Assembly: GCA_040752295.1 (NCBI GenBank)
Contig: JBFMFE010000272.1
Span: 1 to 9,369 of the forward strand
Origin: JBFMFE01 sp040752295
GTDB lineage: Bacteria; UBP15; UBA6099; JBFMBQ01
Direction of reading: 5' to 3'
DNA: 9,369 nucleotides
Position 1 is the first letter of the stretch, and each line of letters starts with the position of its first letter. The translations under genes were made by a program, and so were the position numbers. Positions 1 through 7,429 of the stretch are shown in pieces. The notes under the pieces were generated by a model. The model ran no database searches. It had not been told where the DNA came from and saw only the letters and a list, made by a program, of their open reading frames with translations.

Positions 1-93
1 GGATTTGCCGGTGGCAAATGTATTCCGCCGGGCGCAGCTTGCGAAGCCCCGAAGAAGGAGCACATGTCTGCGAGCGCCGTGCCTGCGCCGCCG

Positions 94-123
94 GCCTGTC
101 TGCCGTGCTCGGCACAGGCAGGC
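94..123. repeat. 30-nt repeat, inverted match to 8997-9026
   Basis: This 30-base stretch is the exact reverse complement of 8997-9026. Its core is TGCCG-TGCT-CGGCA, a short hairpin flanked by GCCTG and CAGGC, so the unit is itself an imperfect palindrome. It belongs to the same CAGACAGG/GCAGGCAG family that fills 8937-9157. It is probably a dispersed REP-like intergenic element. Confidence 0.8.
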
Positions 124-156
124 GCGGCAGGCAGTCCCGCGAGAAGTTGAGCGGGC

Positions 157-228
157 TGGAGTGCAAACACCGCCTTTTTTCCCGCGCTCCGCGCGGGAGT
201 GAAGGCGGCGATGACTCGCCGCACTCCA
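157..228. repeat. Nested palindrome (REP-like element or structured leader)
   Basis: The outer arms TGGAGTGC (157-164) and GCACTCCA (221-228) are perfect 8-bp complements. Inside them, CCGCC (170-174) can pair with GGCGG (204-208), and CCCGCGC (181-187) pairs with GCGCGGG (191-197) around a 3-nt loop. A competing hairpin GCGGCGA-TGAC-TCGCCGC (205-222) uses some of the same bases. No T run follows on the plus strand; the only T run, 175-180, lies before the hairpin. It is therefore more likely a REP-like intergenic palindrome than a terminator. Confidence 0.6.
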
Positions 229-358
229 AGGACTGCCTGTCTGCCGCCGCAATCCATCGTGACGAAGAATGTGCGAAAGTACACTCCAATGGACTCGAGA
301 TCAGCGCCGATGGGCGCCCGGTGTCACGCGCGGCGAACAGAGTATTAAAAGGTGAATC

Positions 359-1552
359 ATGAAAATTGTCGTCATCGGCGGTTCGTTCGGAGGATTGACC
401 GCGGCGCACGAGTTGCGCCGACTGCTGCCCGCGAAGGACTGCGACGTCACGCTGATTTCAAAAGACCGGCGTTTTGTGTTCATCCCGTCCCTGCCCTGGG
501 TGGCTATGGGCACGAGAACCCTTGAGCGGATATCGTTCGATCTTGAAAAGCCGCTTGAGAAAAAGCGCATCCGTTTCATCGAAGCCGAAGTACTGAGCAT
601 TGATCCCAAATCGCGTAAAGTTCTCACTGCCGGTGTGGATTACAGTTACGATTTTCTGGTCATCGCGACCGGACACCGCAGCGCGAACGAGGCAGTGCCC
701 GGGCTGGGGCCCGGCGACGGACCCGGGCATTCATTGATGTCGCCTCCCGAGGCAATGGAGGCGCGCGACGCGATTGCCGCATTGCTGAAATCGCCCGGTC
801 CCGTGGTTATCGGGTGCGCGCCCGGCGCGAGCTGCATCGGACCCGCCTACGAACTCGCGTTTGAACTCGACCACCATCTGAAAAGGCGCGGACTTAGAAA
901 CAAAGCACCTATCAATTTCGTTACCCCCGAACCTTTTCTCGGGCATTTCGGCGTGGGCGGCGTCGGCAAAGCCCGGCAGTTCCTCGAGGGCGAGTTCGAA
1001 CATCGTGACATCCGCTACCACACCTCCGCCGCCGTCACGGAAATCACACCGGAGCGGGTCGCGCTGGCAAGCGGAAAATGCTTTGATTCCATTTTTTCAA
1101 TGATCATTCCGCCGCTCAACGGCGTGAAAGCCATCGTTGATTCGCCGGGGCTGGGCAATCCCAAGGGATTCATACCGATTGACGCATATCACCGGCACAG
1201 GGAATTCCCGGAGATATACGCCGTGGGAGTGGCGGTTGCCTACCCGCCGGTCGAAGAGACGCCGGTGCCGGTGAATTTTCCCAAGACCGGTCACATGACG
1301 GAGCAGATGGCGCTGACGGCGGCGCGCAACATCGCCGCTGAAACGCGCGGCGCGGAAATGAAGCCACTCGAACCCTTTGTGGAGTGCATCATGGACATGG
1401 GCGACAAAGCGGCGCGCATGCTGGCCGACCCGGTGCGCCCGCCCCGGAACCGCGTCGCGATGAGTCACGGCAGGCACTGGCTCTGGGCAAAGAAGGCGTT
1501 CGAGAAATATTTTCTCTGGAAGATCAAACGCGGCGCCTTGTGGCTTCCATGA
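359..1552 (+). CDS. sqr: Sulfide:quinone oxidoreductase-family flavoprotein
   Basis: This 397-residue protein resembles the sulfide:quinone oxidoreductase (SQR) / flavocytochrome c sulfide dehydrogenase group, which oxidises sulfide to polysulfide or persulfide using FAD and passes electrons to membrane quinone. An FAD-binding GGSFGG lies at residues 7-12 after a beta strand. The GASCIGPAYE block (Cys159) and VECIMDMGD block (Cys343) match the two redox cysteines of the Acidithiobacillus ferrooxidans enzyme as I recall it (Cys160, Cys356). The position of its third cysteine (Cys128) appears to be Met127. PVEETPVPVNFPKTGHM (297-313) is the typical FAD/quinone-side segment. The protein stops after FEKYFLWKIKRGALWLP, so it lacks roughly 35 C-terminal residues that carry the amphipathic membrane helices in that homologue. 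The start is set by AAAAGGTGA at 347-355. It leads the operon, 26 nt before the DsrE gene. The family is confident; the substrate and quinone partner are inferred. Confidence 0.87.
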   Translation: MKIVVIGGSFGGLTAAHELRRLLPAKDCDVTLISKDRRFVFIPSLPWVAMGTRTLERISFDLEKPLEKKRIRFIEAEVLSIDPKSRKVLTAGVDYSYDFLVIATGHRSANEAVPGLGPGDGPGHSLMSPPEAMEARDAIAALLKSPGPVVIGCAPGASCIGPAYELAFELDHHLKRRGLRNKAPINFVTPEPFLGHFGVGGVGKARQFLEGEFEHRDIRYHTSAAVTEITPERVALASGKCFDSIFSMIIPPLNGVKAIVDSPGLGNPKGFIPIDAYHRHREFPEIYAVGVAVAYPPVEETPVPVNFPKTGHMTEQMALTAARNIAAETRGAEMKPLEPFVECIMDMGDKAARMLADPVRPPRNRVAMSHGRHWLWAKKAFEKYFLWKIKRGALWLP

Positions 1553-1578
1553 ATATATCCATTGAAAGGAGACACAAA

Positions 1579-1899
1579 ATGAAACTTGGCATGGTTATCA
1601 CTCAAGCGGAACCGGAAACGGTGTTTAACGCTCTGCGGCTGGCTCTTTACAGTCTGGAACAGGGCGACGATGTGCGCATTTTTCTCTCCGGCAAAGGCGT
1701 GGACATTGATAAAATTGAAAACGTGAAATTCGATGTGCAGGGCCAGGCGCGCAAAGTACTGGACGCGGGCGGGGAGTTCCTCGCATGCGGTACCTGCCTA
1801 AAGCTGCGCAACTCGGCAGGATCGGAGATATGCCCGTTATCCACTCTCAAGGACCATTACGAAATCGTGCGCGACTCGGACCGGCTTGTGACCGTCTGA
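1579..1899 (+). CDS. DsrE-family sulfur-relay protein
   Basis: This 106-residue cytosolic protein has the DsrE/DsrF-like fold pattern: MKLGMVITQ strand, FNALRLALYSLEQGDDVRIF helix-strand, and a short-loop ACGTCLKLRN motif. Family members carry sulfur as cysteine persulfide or shuttle it between partners. Cys70 and Cys73 form a CxxC and Cys85 lies nearby in SEICPL. The start at 1579 is chosen because AAAGGAG (1565-1571) sits at ideal spacing; the longer in-frame extension back to 1384 overlaps the SQR gene and reads as nonsense. Following an SQR by 26 nt, it is a plausible acceptor for persulfide or polysulfide made there. That partnership is inferred from context only. It has no signal peptide or membrane segment. 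Its length is normal for the family. Confidence 0.85.
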   Translation: MKLGMVITQAEPETVFNALRLALYSLEQGDDVRIFLSGKGVDIDKIENVKFDVQGQARKVLDAGGEFLACGTCLKLRNSAGSEICPLSTLKDHYEIVRDSDRLVTV

Positions 1900-1959
1900 C
1901 GCCGATTCATTCTCCGGCGCGGGCAATTTGATTATCAAAAATGCAAAGGAGGCGCCGTT

Positions 1960-2484
1960 ATGGCCATCAACAACATCAACACGGAAGCGATGGGGAAGTT
2001 TGTCGAGGAAGTCAAGGCGAATCCGGAAGCCGCGAAAAAGACCAAGAAGGTGGAAGGGACGTGGAATTTCACGCCCGGCGAACCGCAATTTGAAGCGGTT
2101 CTTGAATTCAAGCGTGGGAGCGAAACCGTGCGTGCGGATTTCGCGCCGTTCATGGGCGGCGGCGGCATGAAGCCGGACCCCATACAATACTGCCTCTTCG
2201 GCATGGCATCCTGCTACGCGGGCACGTTCGTGTCGCTGGCGGCGATGGAGGGAATCGAGCTGTCGCACCTCAGCGTCACGGCGGAAAACCGCGTGGAGCT
2301 CACCCGTACGCTCGGGCTTTCGGACAACCCGATAGTCGAGAGCGTGAAGATTACGCTCGACGTGAAAACCGGCGCACCGGAGGAAAAAATACGCGAGTTG
2401 CAGCGGCTCGCTTATGAACGCTGCCCCGGCGTGTACTGCCTGACGAACCCTATAAGGCTCGAGACCGAGGTGAAGTTGATATAA
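1960..2484 (+). CDS. OsmC/Ohr-family thiol protein
   Basis: This 174-residue protein matches the OsmC superfamily, whose members reduce organic hydroperoxides or react with other thiol-reactive compounds using two conserved cysteines. The first is Cys85 in FGMASCYAGTFVSLAAMEGI, in the central helix. The second is Cys155 in YERCPGVYCLTNPI. Cys78 and Cys160 are extra cysteines close to each reactive one. An N-terminal extension of about 30 residues precedes the first beta strand (VEGTWNFTPG). A strong AAAGGAGG (1945-1952) fixes the start at 1960. It lies 60 nt after the DsrE gene and 57 nt before the RND gene. Next to SQR and DsrE, a role with persulfides or sulfur-oxidation stress is attractive but inferred. 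Whether it has peroxidase activity cannot be read from sequence alone. Confidence 0.87.
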   Translation: MAINNINTEAMGKFVEEVKANPEAAKKTKKVEGTWNFTPGEPQFEAVLEFKRGSETVRADFAPFMGGGGMKPDPIQYCLFGMASCYAGTFVSLAAMEGIELSHLSVTAENRVELTRTLGLSDNPIVESVKITLDVKTGAPEEKIRELQRLAYERCPGVYCLTNPIRLETEVKLI

Positions 2485-2496
2485 AACGACGTGCCG

Positions 2497-2514
2497 GCGC
2501 CGGTTGAACGGCGC
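2497..2514 (+). other. Intercistronic hairpin between OsmC and RND genes
   Basis: GCGCCG (2497-2502) and CGGCGC (2509-2514) form a 6-bp GC stem with loop GTTGAA. No T run follows, so it is not a standard terminator. It could stabilise or process the mRNA between the sulfur genes and the exporter genes. It falls in the 57-nt gap just before the GGGAG ribosome site (2529-2533) of the RND gene. Confidence 0.4.
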
Positions 2515-2541
2515 TGAGATTCGCTTTCGGGAGACAACCTC

Positions 2542-4833
2542 ATGAAAAAGATCGTTCTCTTTTCCATGGACCGTCCTAAACCGGTGATCATATCTTCGCT
2601 TGCGCTGACACTGCTTTTTCTCGTCCAGTTCCCGAAGATAAAGATCGACACCGACCCGGAGAACATGCTCGGGCGCAGCGAGAGAATACGCGTTTTCCAC
2701 GAAACCGTGAAGGAACGCTTCGGGATAAACGACCTGATCGTCGTCGGAGTCATCAACGAGGCGGGCGTTTTTACTGCGGATACGTTAAACAGGATCGAAA
2801 GGATTTCGAACGAGATCGTGAAGATAAAGGGAGTCAAAGAGGACGATTTCATTGCCCCGTCGTTTTCGGACGACGTCCGGGCGGGCGGCGGCACGCTGGA
2901 GATCGGGCGGTTCATGGAAGGCGCCGTCGAAACCGACCGGGAGGCTGGGGAGATAGGGGCGGCGATGCTGGACAACCCTTTGTACGCGGACAAACTCGCG
3001 TCGCGCGACGGGAAGGGGATAGCGCTCTACGTCCCCATCGAGAAAAAGGATCAGGCGCACCGCATATCGGGAGAGATCGAAAAGATCATCAAAAAGCACA
3101 AAGGCGGCGAGAGGTATTACATCGCCGGGCTGCCCGTCGCCGAAGACACATTCGGCTATGAAATGTTTCTTCAAATGGGCATCTCCGCGCCGCTGGCGGG
3201 GATGGTGGTCTTCCTGATGATGCTTTTCTTTTTCCGGCGGCTTAAGCTCGTGTTCTCCCCGATGATCGTGGCGATGATAAGCATCGTCTGGACGATGGGA
3301 CTGCTCATAGGGGGCGGGTTCACGGTTCACATCATGAGCTCAATGATTCCAATCTTTCTCATGCCGATAGCAGTCTGTGACAGCGTGCACATATTGAGCG
3401 AGTATCACGACAAATACCCGCTCACGAGCGATAAAAGGAAAACGCTCATCGCCGTGATGGACGAATTGTTTACTCCCATGCTTTTCACATCGCTCACGTC
3501 GGCGGCGGGGTTCGCGTCGCTGGCGCTTGTGCCGATTCCCCCGGTGCGCGTGTTCGGACTGTTCGTCGCATTCGGCATCATGGCGGCGTGGATTCTCACC
3601 ATAACCTTCGTCCCGGCATACGTCATGCTGACGAAGCAGACGGAAAAACCGGATGAACCGGCGAAGACCGCGCCGGAACGCAATAACCACGCCGCACTGA
3701 AGTCCTTCGGCGGATTCGCGTTCGACAAGGGCAGGATCATCTTCGCCGTCTCCATCCTCGTTTTTCTCGCCGCCGTTTACGGCGTGTCGAGAATAAAAAT
3801 CAACGACAATCCGGTGAGATGGTTCAAGAAAAGCCATAAAATCCGCGTTGCCGACTCCGTGATGAACGAACATTTCGGCGGCACGTACATGGCATACCTC
3901 GTTTTTGAAGGCGATAAAAAAGACGCCGTTAAACGCCCGGAGGCAATCGCCTACGTCGAAGCACTTCAGCGGCGGCTCGAGTCGCTGGACGTCGTGGGAA
4001 AAACATCCTCGGTCGCCGATATAGTCAAACGCGTCAATTACGTTGTTCACGATGAGAATCCCGAATTTGACGTCCTGCCGCGAACCGGAGAGGAAATCGG
4101 GCAGTATCTCTTCCTGTTTCTCATGTCCGGCGACCCGGGCGACCTGGATAACTTCGTTGATTACGACTACGAGCTGGCGAACATCTGGGTGCAGTTGAAG
4201 AGCGGAGACAACGAAGACATGGAGAGCGTGGCGGCGGCGGTGAAGGACTTCGAGAAAGAGACCCCCCCTCCCGCCGGGTTCACGACCGGATGGGCGGGGC
4301 TGACGTACCTGAACGTGGTGTGGCAGAAAAAGATGGTCGGCGGGATGGGGAAGTCGCTGGTGGGCGCCTACGTCATTGTGTTCATCCTCATGGTTGTTCT
4401 TTTCAGGTCTTTCTTCTGGGGGATTCTGTCCGTTGTCCCGCTCACGCTCACCATAGCCGTCAGTTACGGGTTTATCGGCATCATCGGCAAGGACTACGAC
4501 ATGCCGGTGGCGGTGCTGTCGTCGCTTTCGCTCGGGCTTTCCATTGATTTCGCGATCCATTTCGTTCAGCGGTTTCGCGCCGTCTTATCGGAGACGCGCG
4601 ACGCCGGCGCCGCGGTGGAGCGCGTTTTCGGCAGCCCGGCGACGGCGATATTGAGGAACGCCGCCGTGATATCGGTCGGGTTTCTGCCGCTGCTGATCGC
4701 CCCTCTTACGCCGTACGTGACGGTGGGAGCGTTTTTAGCGGCGATCATGCTGCTGAGCGCGGCTTCGACGTTGATGATTCTTCCGGCGTTGATAAGATCG
4801 TTTCAAAAACTCGCCGCAAGGGAAGGTGAATGA
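2542..4833 (+). CDS. RND/MMPL-family inner-membrane exporter (HAE3-like)
   Basis: This 763-residue protein has the duplicated RND layout. TM1 (about residues 13-30) is followed by a periplasmic domain (31-205) and five TM segments (about 207-365). TM7 (about 393-415) is followed by a second periplasmic domain and a final five TM segments (about 608-755). Each half has the family's TM4 charged motif: Asp280 in PIAVCDSVHILSEY and Asp669 in GLSIDFAIHFVQRF, the likely proton-relay residues. The length is short for HAE1 pumps (about 1000 aa) and right for HAE3/MMPL exporters, which often move lipids or hydrophobic molecules. The start follows GGGAG at 2529-2533. No periplasmic adaptor gene is adjacent. 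Instead it is followed by DUF2892, LolA-like and barrel genes, suggesting a lipid or hydrophobe route to the outer membrane. The substrate is unknown. Confidence 0.9.
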   Translation: MKKIVLFSMDRPKPVIISSLALTLLFLVQFPKIKIDTDPENMLGRSERIRVFHETVKERFGINDLIVVGVINEAGVFTADTLNRIERISNEIVKIKGVKEDDFIAPSFSDDVRAGGGTLEIGRFMEGAVETDREAGEIGAAMLDNPLYADKLASRDGKGIALYVPIEKKDQAHRISGEIEKIIKKHKGGERYYIAGLPVAEDTFGYEMFLQMGISAPLAGMVVFLMMLFFFRRLKLVFSPMIVAMISIVWTMGLLIGGGFTVHIMSSMIPIFLMPIAVCDSVHILSEYHDKYPLTSDKRKTLIAVMDELFTPMLFTSLTSAAGFASLALVPIPPVRVFGLFVAFGIMAAWILTITFVPAYVMLTKQTEKPDEPAKTAPERNNHAALKSFGGFAFDKGRIIFAVSILVFLAAVYGVSRIKINDNPVRWFKKSHKIRVADSVMNEHFGGTYMAYLVFEGDKKDAVKRPEAIAYVEALQRRLESLDVVGKTSSVADIVKRVNYVVHDENPEFDVLPRTGEEIGQYLFLFLMSGDPGDLDNFVDYDYELANIWVQLKSGDNEDMESVAAAVKDFEKETPPPAGFTTGWAGLTYLNVVWQKKMVGGMGKSLVGAYVIVFILMVVLFRSFFWGILSVVPLTLTIAVSYGFIGIIGKDYDMPVAVLSSLSLGLSIDFAIHFVQRFRAVLSETRDAGAAVERVFGSPATAILRNAAVISVGFLPLLIAPLTPYVTVGAFLAAIMLLSAASTLMILPALIRSFQKLAAREGE

Positions 4834-4834
4834 C

Positions 4835-5035
4835 ATGAACATGGAGAGAGCGCTGAGGGGGATCGCGGGATTTTTCATTCTGGCAAGCCTTCTCCTGGCG
4901 CACTTCGTCAGCGTGCATTTCCTGTGGTTCACCGCCTTTATGGGGCTGAACCTGCTCCAGTCGGCGTTCAGCAACTGGTGCCCGATGATGTATTTCCTGA
5001 AGGCCGCGGGCGTCGGGCGTTTCGATAAAGCCTGA
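4835..5035 (+). CDS. DUF2892 (YgaP-type membrane domain) small protein
   Basis: This 66-residue protein has two hydrophobic helices (about residues 6-24 and 28-45) and the DUF2892 signature: ALRGIAGFFILASLLLAHFVS, then FMGLNLLQSAF, then NWCPMMYFLKAAGVGR. In YgaP-like proteins this domain anchors or follows a rhodanese domain and carries the conserved Cys-Pro-Met. Here it stands alone, with Cys49 as the only cysteine. The ATG at 4835 is preferred over the GTG at 4826 because GGGAAGG (4820-4826) gives an 8-nt spacer. It begins 1 nt after the RND stop, so translation is probably coupled. A link to sulfur or thiol chemistry is suggested by the family's rhodanese association and by the upstream SQR/DsrE/OsmC genes, but this is inference. 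Confidence 0.85.
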   Translation: MNMERALRGIAGFFILASLLLAHFVSVHFLWFTAFMGLNLLQSAFSNWCPMMYFLKAAGVGRFDKA

Positions 5036-5070
5036 CCGGCAATGAAGAGCGGAAGGGAGGCGTGGAACGG

Positions 5071-5898
5071 ATGAAAAAGGACAACGGCGGGTTTCTGTCA
5101 CGTCTGATTGCTTTGAGCGCGGCGTCGAGTTTCGTTTTCGGCGCCGGCGCAGCCGCGGCGGCTGACCTTTCTGCCGGGGAGATCGTCTCGAAGGCTCACC
5201 TGAACTACTACTACGCCGGGGACGACGGCAGGGCGGAGATCGTCATGCGCCTGATAAACGAAAAGGGCAGGGAACAGCTCAGGGAACTGACCATGCTCAA
5301 GAAGGATATCAAGGACGGCGGCGCGCAGAAGTATTTCGTCTTCTTCCACAAGCCCGACGACGTGCGCGGCATGACCTTCATGGTGTGGAAAAACGTGGAG
5401 GCGGATGACGACAGGTGGCTCTACGTCCCCGCCATCCATCTCATCAAAAGAGTCGCCGCGAGCGACAAGCGCTCAAGTTTCGTAGGCTCGGATTTCACTT
5501 ACGAGGACGTCTCCGGCAGACCCGTCGCCGACGACAAACACGAACTGGTGAAAGAGGAAAAGCTGAACAAAGCGGACTGTTACGTCGTGAAGAGCACCCC
5601 CAAAGACAGGGACACCGAATACGCCTATCGCATCGCCTGGATTGACAGGGACCGATTCCTCCCCCTGAAGGAGGAATATTATGACGCCCGCGGCGAACTG
5701 ATCAGGACGTTCGAAGCGGCGGAACTGAAGACAATTCAGGGAATCCTCACCGTCACAAGGAGAGTAATGAAAAACGTGAAAACGGGGCACAGAACGGAAG
5801 TGACGTTCGGGAAAGTCGAATACGATCTGGGGATACCCGAGGACGTCTTCACCGAACGCTACATGGAGAGACCGCCGCGCAAGTGGTTCGAAAAATGA
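5071..5898 (+). CDS. Periplasmic LolA-like 'outer membrane lipoprotein-sorting' protein
   Basis: This 275-residue protein has a clear Sec signal: MKKDNGG, a hydrophobic LIALSAASSFVFGAG core, and an alanine-rich cleavage zone ending near residue 31 before DLSAGE. The mature part matches the LolA/LppX-like half-barrel family (PF17131 type), recognised from MTFMVWKN, RWLYVPAIHLIKRV, the highly typical FVGSDFTYEDVSGR, and the FGKVEYDLGIPEDVFTERYM ending. Such proteins bind lipids or other hydrophobic ligands in the periplasm and are often coded beside MMPL/RND exporters and DUF1302-type barrels, as here. The ATG at 5071 is chosen over GTG 5062 because GGAAGGGAGG (5051-5060) leaves 10 nt. The end overlaps the barrel gene. 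It probably carries cargo between the RND pump and the outer membrane. It should not be equated with LolA itself. Confidence 0.87.
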   Translation: MKKDNGGFLSRLIALSAASSFVFGAGAAAAADLSAGEIVSKAHLNYYYAGDDGRAEIVMRLINEKGREQLRELTMLKKDIKDGGAQKYFVFFHKPDDVRGMTFMVWKNVEADDDRWLYVPAIHLIKRVAASDKRSSFVGSDFTYEDVSGRPVADDKHELVKEEKLNKADCYVVKSTPKDRDTEYAYRIAWIDRDRFLPLKEEYYDARGELIRTFEAAELKTIQGILTVTRRVMKNVKTGHRTEVTFGKVEYDLGIPEDVFTERYMERPPRKWFEK

Positions 5899-7157
5899 GG
5901 TTCCACGCGACCGTCGCGATGTGCTTTCTCGTCGGCGCCGCCTGCCGGGCGGCGGATTTTAACGCCCACGGCTTTTACCAGGCGAACTATTCCCTGCGCC
6001 TGCCCGACGGGGACAGCAGTTGCAGACCCGGACAGACCGAAGCCTGCCGCAGGGAGTTCGTCCGCGCAGATGAGAGGATACAACTCGAATTCACGCCGTT
6101 CGCCTCTTCGGACCGGACGGATTCATTCGCGAAAACCGACTTCTACCACGACTCCGTCACCGACGCCTTCAAAGGGGACGTAAGAGAAGCGTACCTCGAC
6201 TACTTCAGCGGGAATTACGATCTGAGGATAGGACGCCAGATCATCACATGGGGCGTCGGCGACCTGCTTTTCATCAACGATGTTTATCCCAAGGACTGGG
6301 TGGCTTTCCTGACGGGCGCGCCGATGCAGTACCTCAAGATCGGCTCCGATGCCTTAAAACTGAACCTCTACAGCGGTGAAAGAACCCTTGAATTTGTGGT
6401 CGTTCCTTTCTTTGAAGAAGACAGAGTTCCCGGCGGGCAGCGGCTGATTTATTACGACCCTCTCCCCGGAATCCGGAACCGCTCAACCCGCAGACCGAGC
6501 GCAAAGATGGAAAACACCGAACTGGCTTTGCGGATTTCGCAGCGGCTCGGTAATTTCGACGCCTCGTTGTTCCTCTACCGCGGATTTCATAAAACGCCCG
6601 GAATGGAAATCTCCCCGGACGGCTCATCGTTGACGTTCTTCTATCCGAGATTGAACGTTTACGGTTTCAGCGCACAGGGTCCCTGGCAACGGGGTATTCT
6701 GAGCGTGGAAGGCGGTTGCCTGCTGTCGGTCGAGGACAGGGACGGCAGGAATCCCGGAACACAGAATTCCCAGATTCGTTTTCTCCTCGGTTATCAGGAG
6801 GAACTGAAAAAGGACTTCACCGCCGGGTTCCAGTATTACGTTGAGGCAATGCTCGATTACGGTTCTTACGGAGCAGTCCTTCCCGCCGGTTTTCCCGCAC
6901 AGGACAAATTGCGCCATCTTGTCACACTTCGCCTGACACGTCTGATCAATTACCAGACCACGAAACTTTCGACGATGTCCTTCTACAGCCCTTCCGACAA
7001 CGATTATTACTTCAACCCGGAAATCTCGCACAAATTCAATGACGACCTGACCGCCACGGCGGGGCTGAACGTCCTGGGCGGCAGCAAGCCGCACACCTTT
7101 TTCGGTCAGTTCGACAAAAATGATAATATTTACCTGAACATCCGGCGTAATTGGTAG
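5895..7157 (+). CDS. DUF1302-like outer-membrane beta-barrel protein
   Basis: This 420-residue predicted outer-membrane protein has a short signal peptide (MRFHATVAMCFLVGAACRAA) and then repeated amphipathic strands: FYQANYSLRL, REAYLDYFSGNYDLRIGRQ, LKLNLYSG, ELALRISQRL. It ends in a beta-strand with aromatic terminus IYLNIRRNW, the usual Bam-recognition signature. GRQIITWGVGDLLFINDVYP is characteristic of DUF1302-like / phenol-degradation-type barrels linked to RND exporters. Cys43 and Cys51 could form a loop disulfide. LVGAAC lacks the Leu at -3 of a lipobox, so it is probably not a lipoprotein. The start is the ATG at 5895 within an ATGA overlap with the preceding stop, implying coupled translation; a GTG at 5883 lies deeper in the upstream gene. 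It is the likely outer-membrane endpoint of the RND-LolA-like system. Confidence 0.83.
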   Translation: MRFHATVAMCFLVGAACRAADFNAHGFYQANYSLRLPDGDSSCRPGQTEACRREFVRADERIQLEFTPFASSDRTDSFAKTDFYHDSVTDAFKGDVREAYLDYFSGNYDLRIGRQIITWGVGDLLFINDVYPKDWVAFLTGAPMQYLKIGSDALKLNLYSGERTLEFVVVPFFEEDRVPGGQRLIYYDPLPGIRNRSTRRPSAKMENTELALRISQRLGNFDASLFLYRGFHKTPGMEISPDGSSLTFFYPRLNVYGFSAQGPWQRGILSVEGGCLLSVEDRDGRNPGTQNSQIRFLLGYQEELKKDFTAGFQYYVEAMLDYGSYGAVLPAGFPAQDKLRHLVTLRLTRLINYQTTKLSTMSFYSPSDNDYYFNPEISHKFNDDLTATAGLNVLGGSKPHTFFGQFDKNDNIYLNIRRNW

Positions 7158-7158
7158 A

Positions 7159-7199
7159 GGCGGAACTGCTCTTTTAATCGTCGGCTGAATGCTTCCGCC
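7159..7199. other. Inverted repeat between convergent operons
   Basis: GGCGGAA (7159-7165) and TTCCGCC (7193-7199) are perfect 7-bp arms around a 27-nt AT-richer loop. They lie between the barrel stop (7157) and the end of the minus-strand DUF2283 remnant (7207). There is no T run, so it could be a weak bidirectional 3'-end structure or chance. Confidence 0.3.
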
Positions 7200-7206
7200 C
7201 GGTACT

Positions 7207-7410
7207 TCAGTATGAGTTTAATAGCGCCGGGTTCGCCGGCTTTTTCGATATGTCGGATATCTCAATGCCGATTACTTTTCCGTCTTCGCCGTATTCCAGC
7301 CTCACGTTATCCTCCACCCCTTACGAAAGCGGAGAAAAGCCGCTCCCGAACGAAACGTACAGAATATCAACTCCCTCGTCGAACCAGACTTTTACCTTAT
7401 TCTTACCCAT
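7207..7410 (-). pseudogene. DUF2283 family gene broken by an in-frame TAA
   Basis: On the minus strand from ATG at 7410, the frame reads KVKVWFDEGVDILYVSFGSG, then a TAA at 7321-7323 (codon 30), then continues in the same frame as GVEDNVRLEYGEDGKVIGIEI and SDISKK to a TGA at 7207-7209. Together these 67 positions match the DUF2283 family: a short beta-rich domain with D-x-x-VDILY near the start and DGKVIGIEIL-type near the end, usual length about 60-75. Neither half makes a complete domain. It lies 20 nt past the frame of the hicA remnant and may have been the third gene of the hicB operon; DUF2283 genes are often found beside TA genes. Its ribosome site is weak. Its function is unknown even when intact. 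Confidence 0.75.
7226..7245 (+). terminator. Probable rho-independent terminator of the plus-strand operon
   Basis: GCCGG (7226-7230), loop GTTCG, CCGGC (7236-7240) is followed directly by TTTTT (7241-7245). It lies about 70 nt after the barrel stop and inside the 3' end of the convergent DUF2283 remnant. The stem is short (5 bp) but entirely G-C. Confidence 0.5.
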
Positions 7411-7429
7411 CTTGCGCCCGTGCCATCTT

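Larger units (their letters stand above)
1..358. other. Noncoding, palindrome-rich region upstream of the operon
   Basis: No convincing gene is seen here. Open frames exist on the plus strand, but they run through repeat sequence (GCCTGTCTGCCG-type units and GC palindromes) and give Arg/Cys/Ala-rich translations unlike a protein. The first ~60 bases could be the 3' end of an upstream gene, but no frame is compelling. The region holds a 30-nt copy of a repeat found again near 9000, a nested palindrome at 157-228, and a short direct repeat (CACTCCAAGGACT near 222 and CACTCCAATGGACT near 282). I saw no convincing -35/-10 pair for the downstream operon. Confidence 0.6.

Noticed and set aside
175..197. 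T run followed by a GC hairpin as a terminator
   Set aside because: The T run precedes the hairpin on the plus strand and reads as an A run after it on the minus strand, so neither direction gives a terminator.
18..362. Open frames at the left edge, plus strand (including 5-202)
   Set aside because: They run through palindromic repeats, give Arg/Cys-rich low-complexity protein, have no ribosome site, and one ends over the SQR start.
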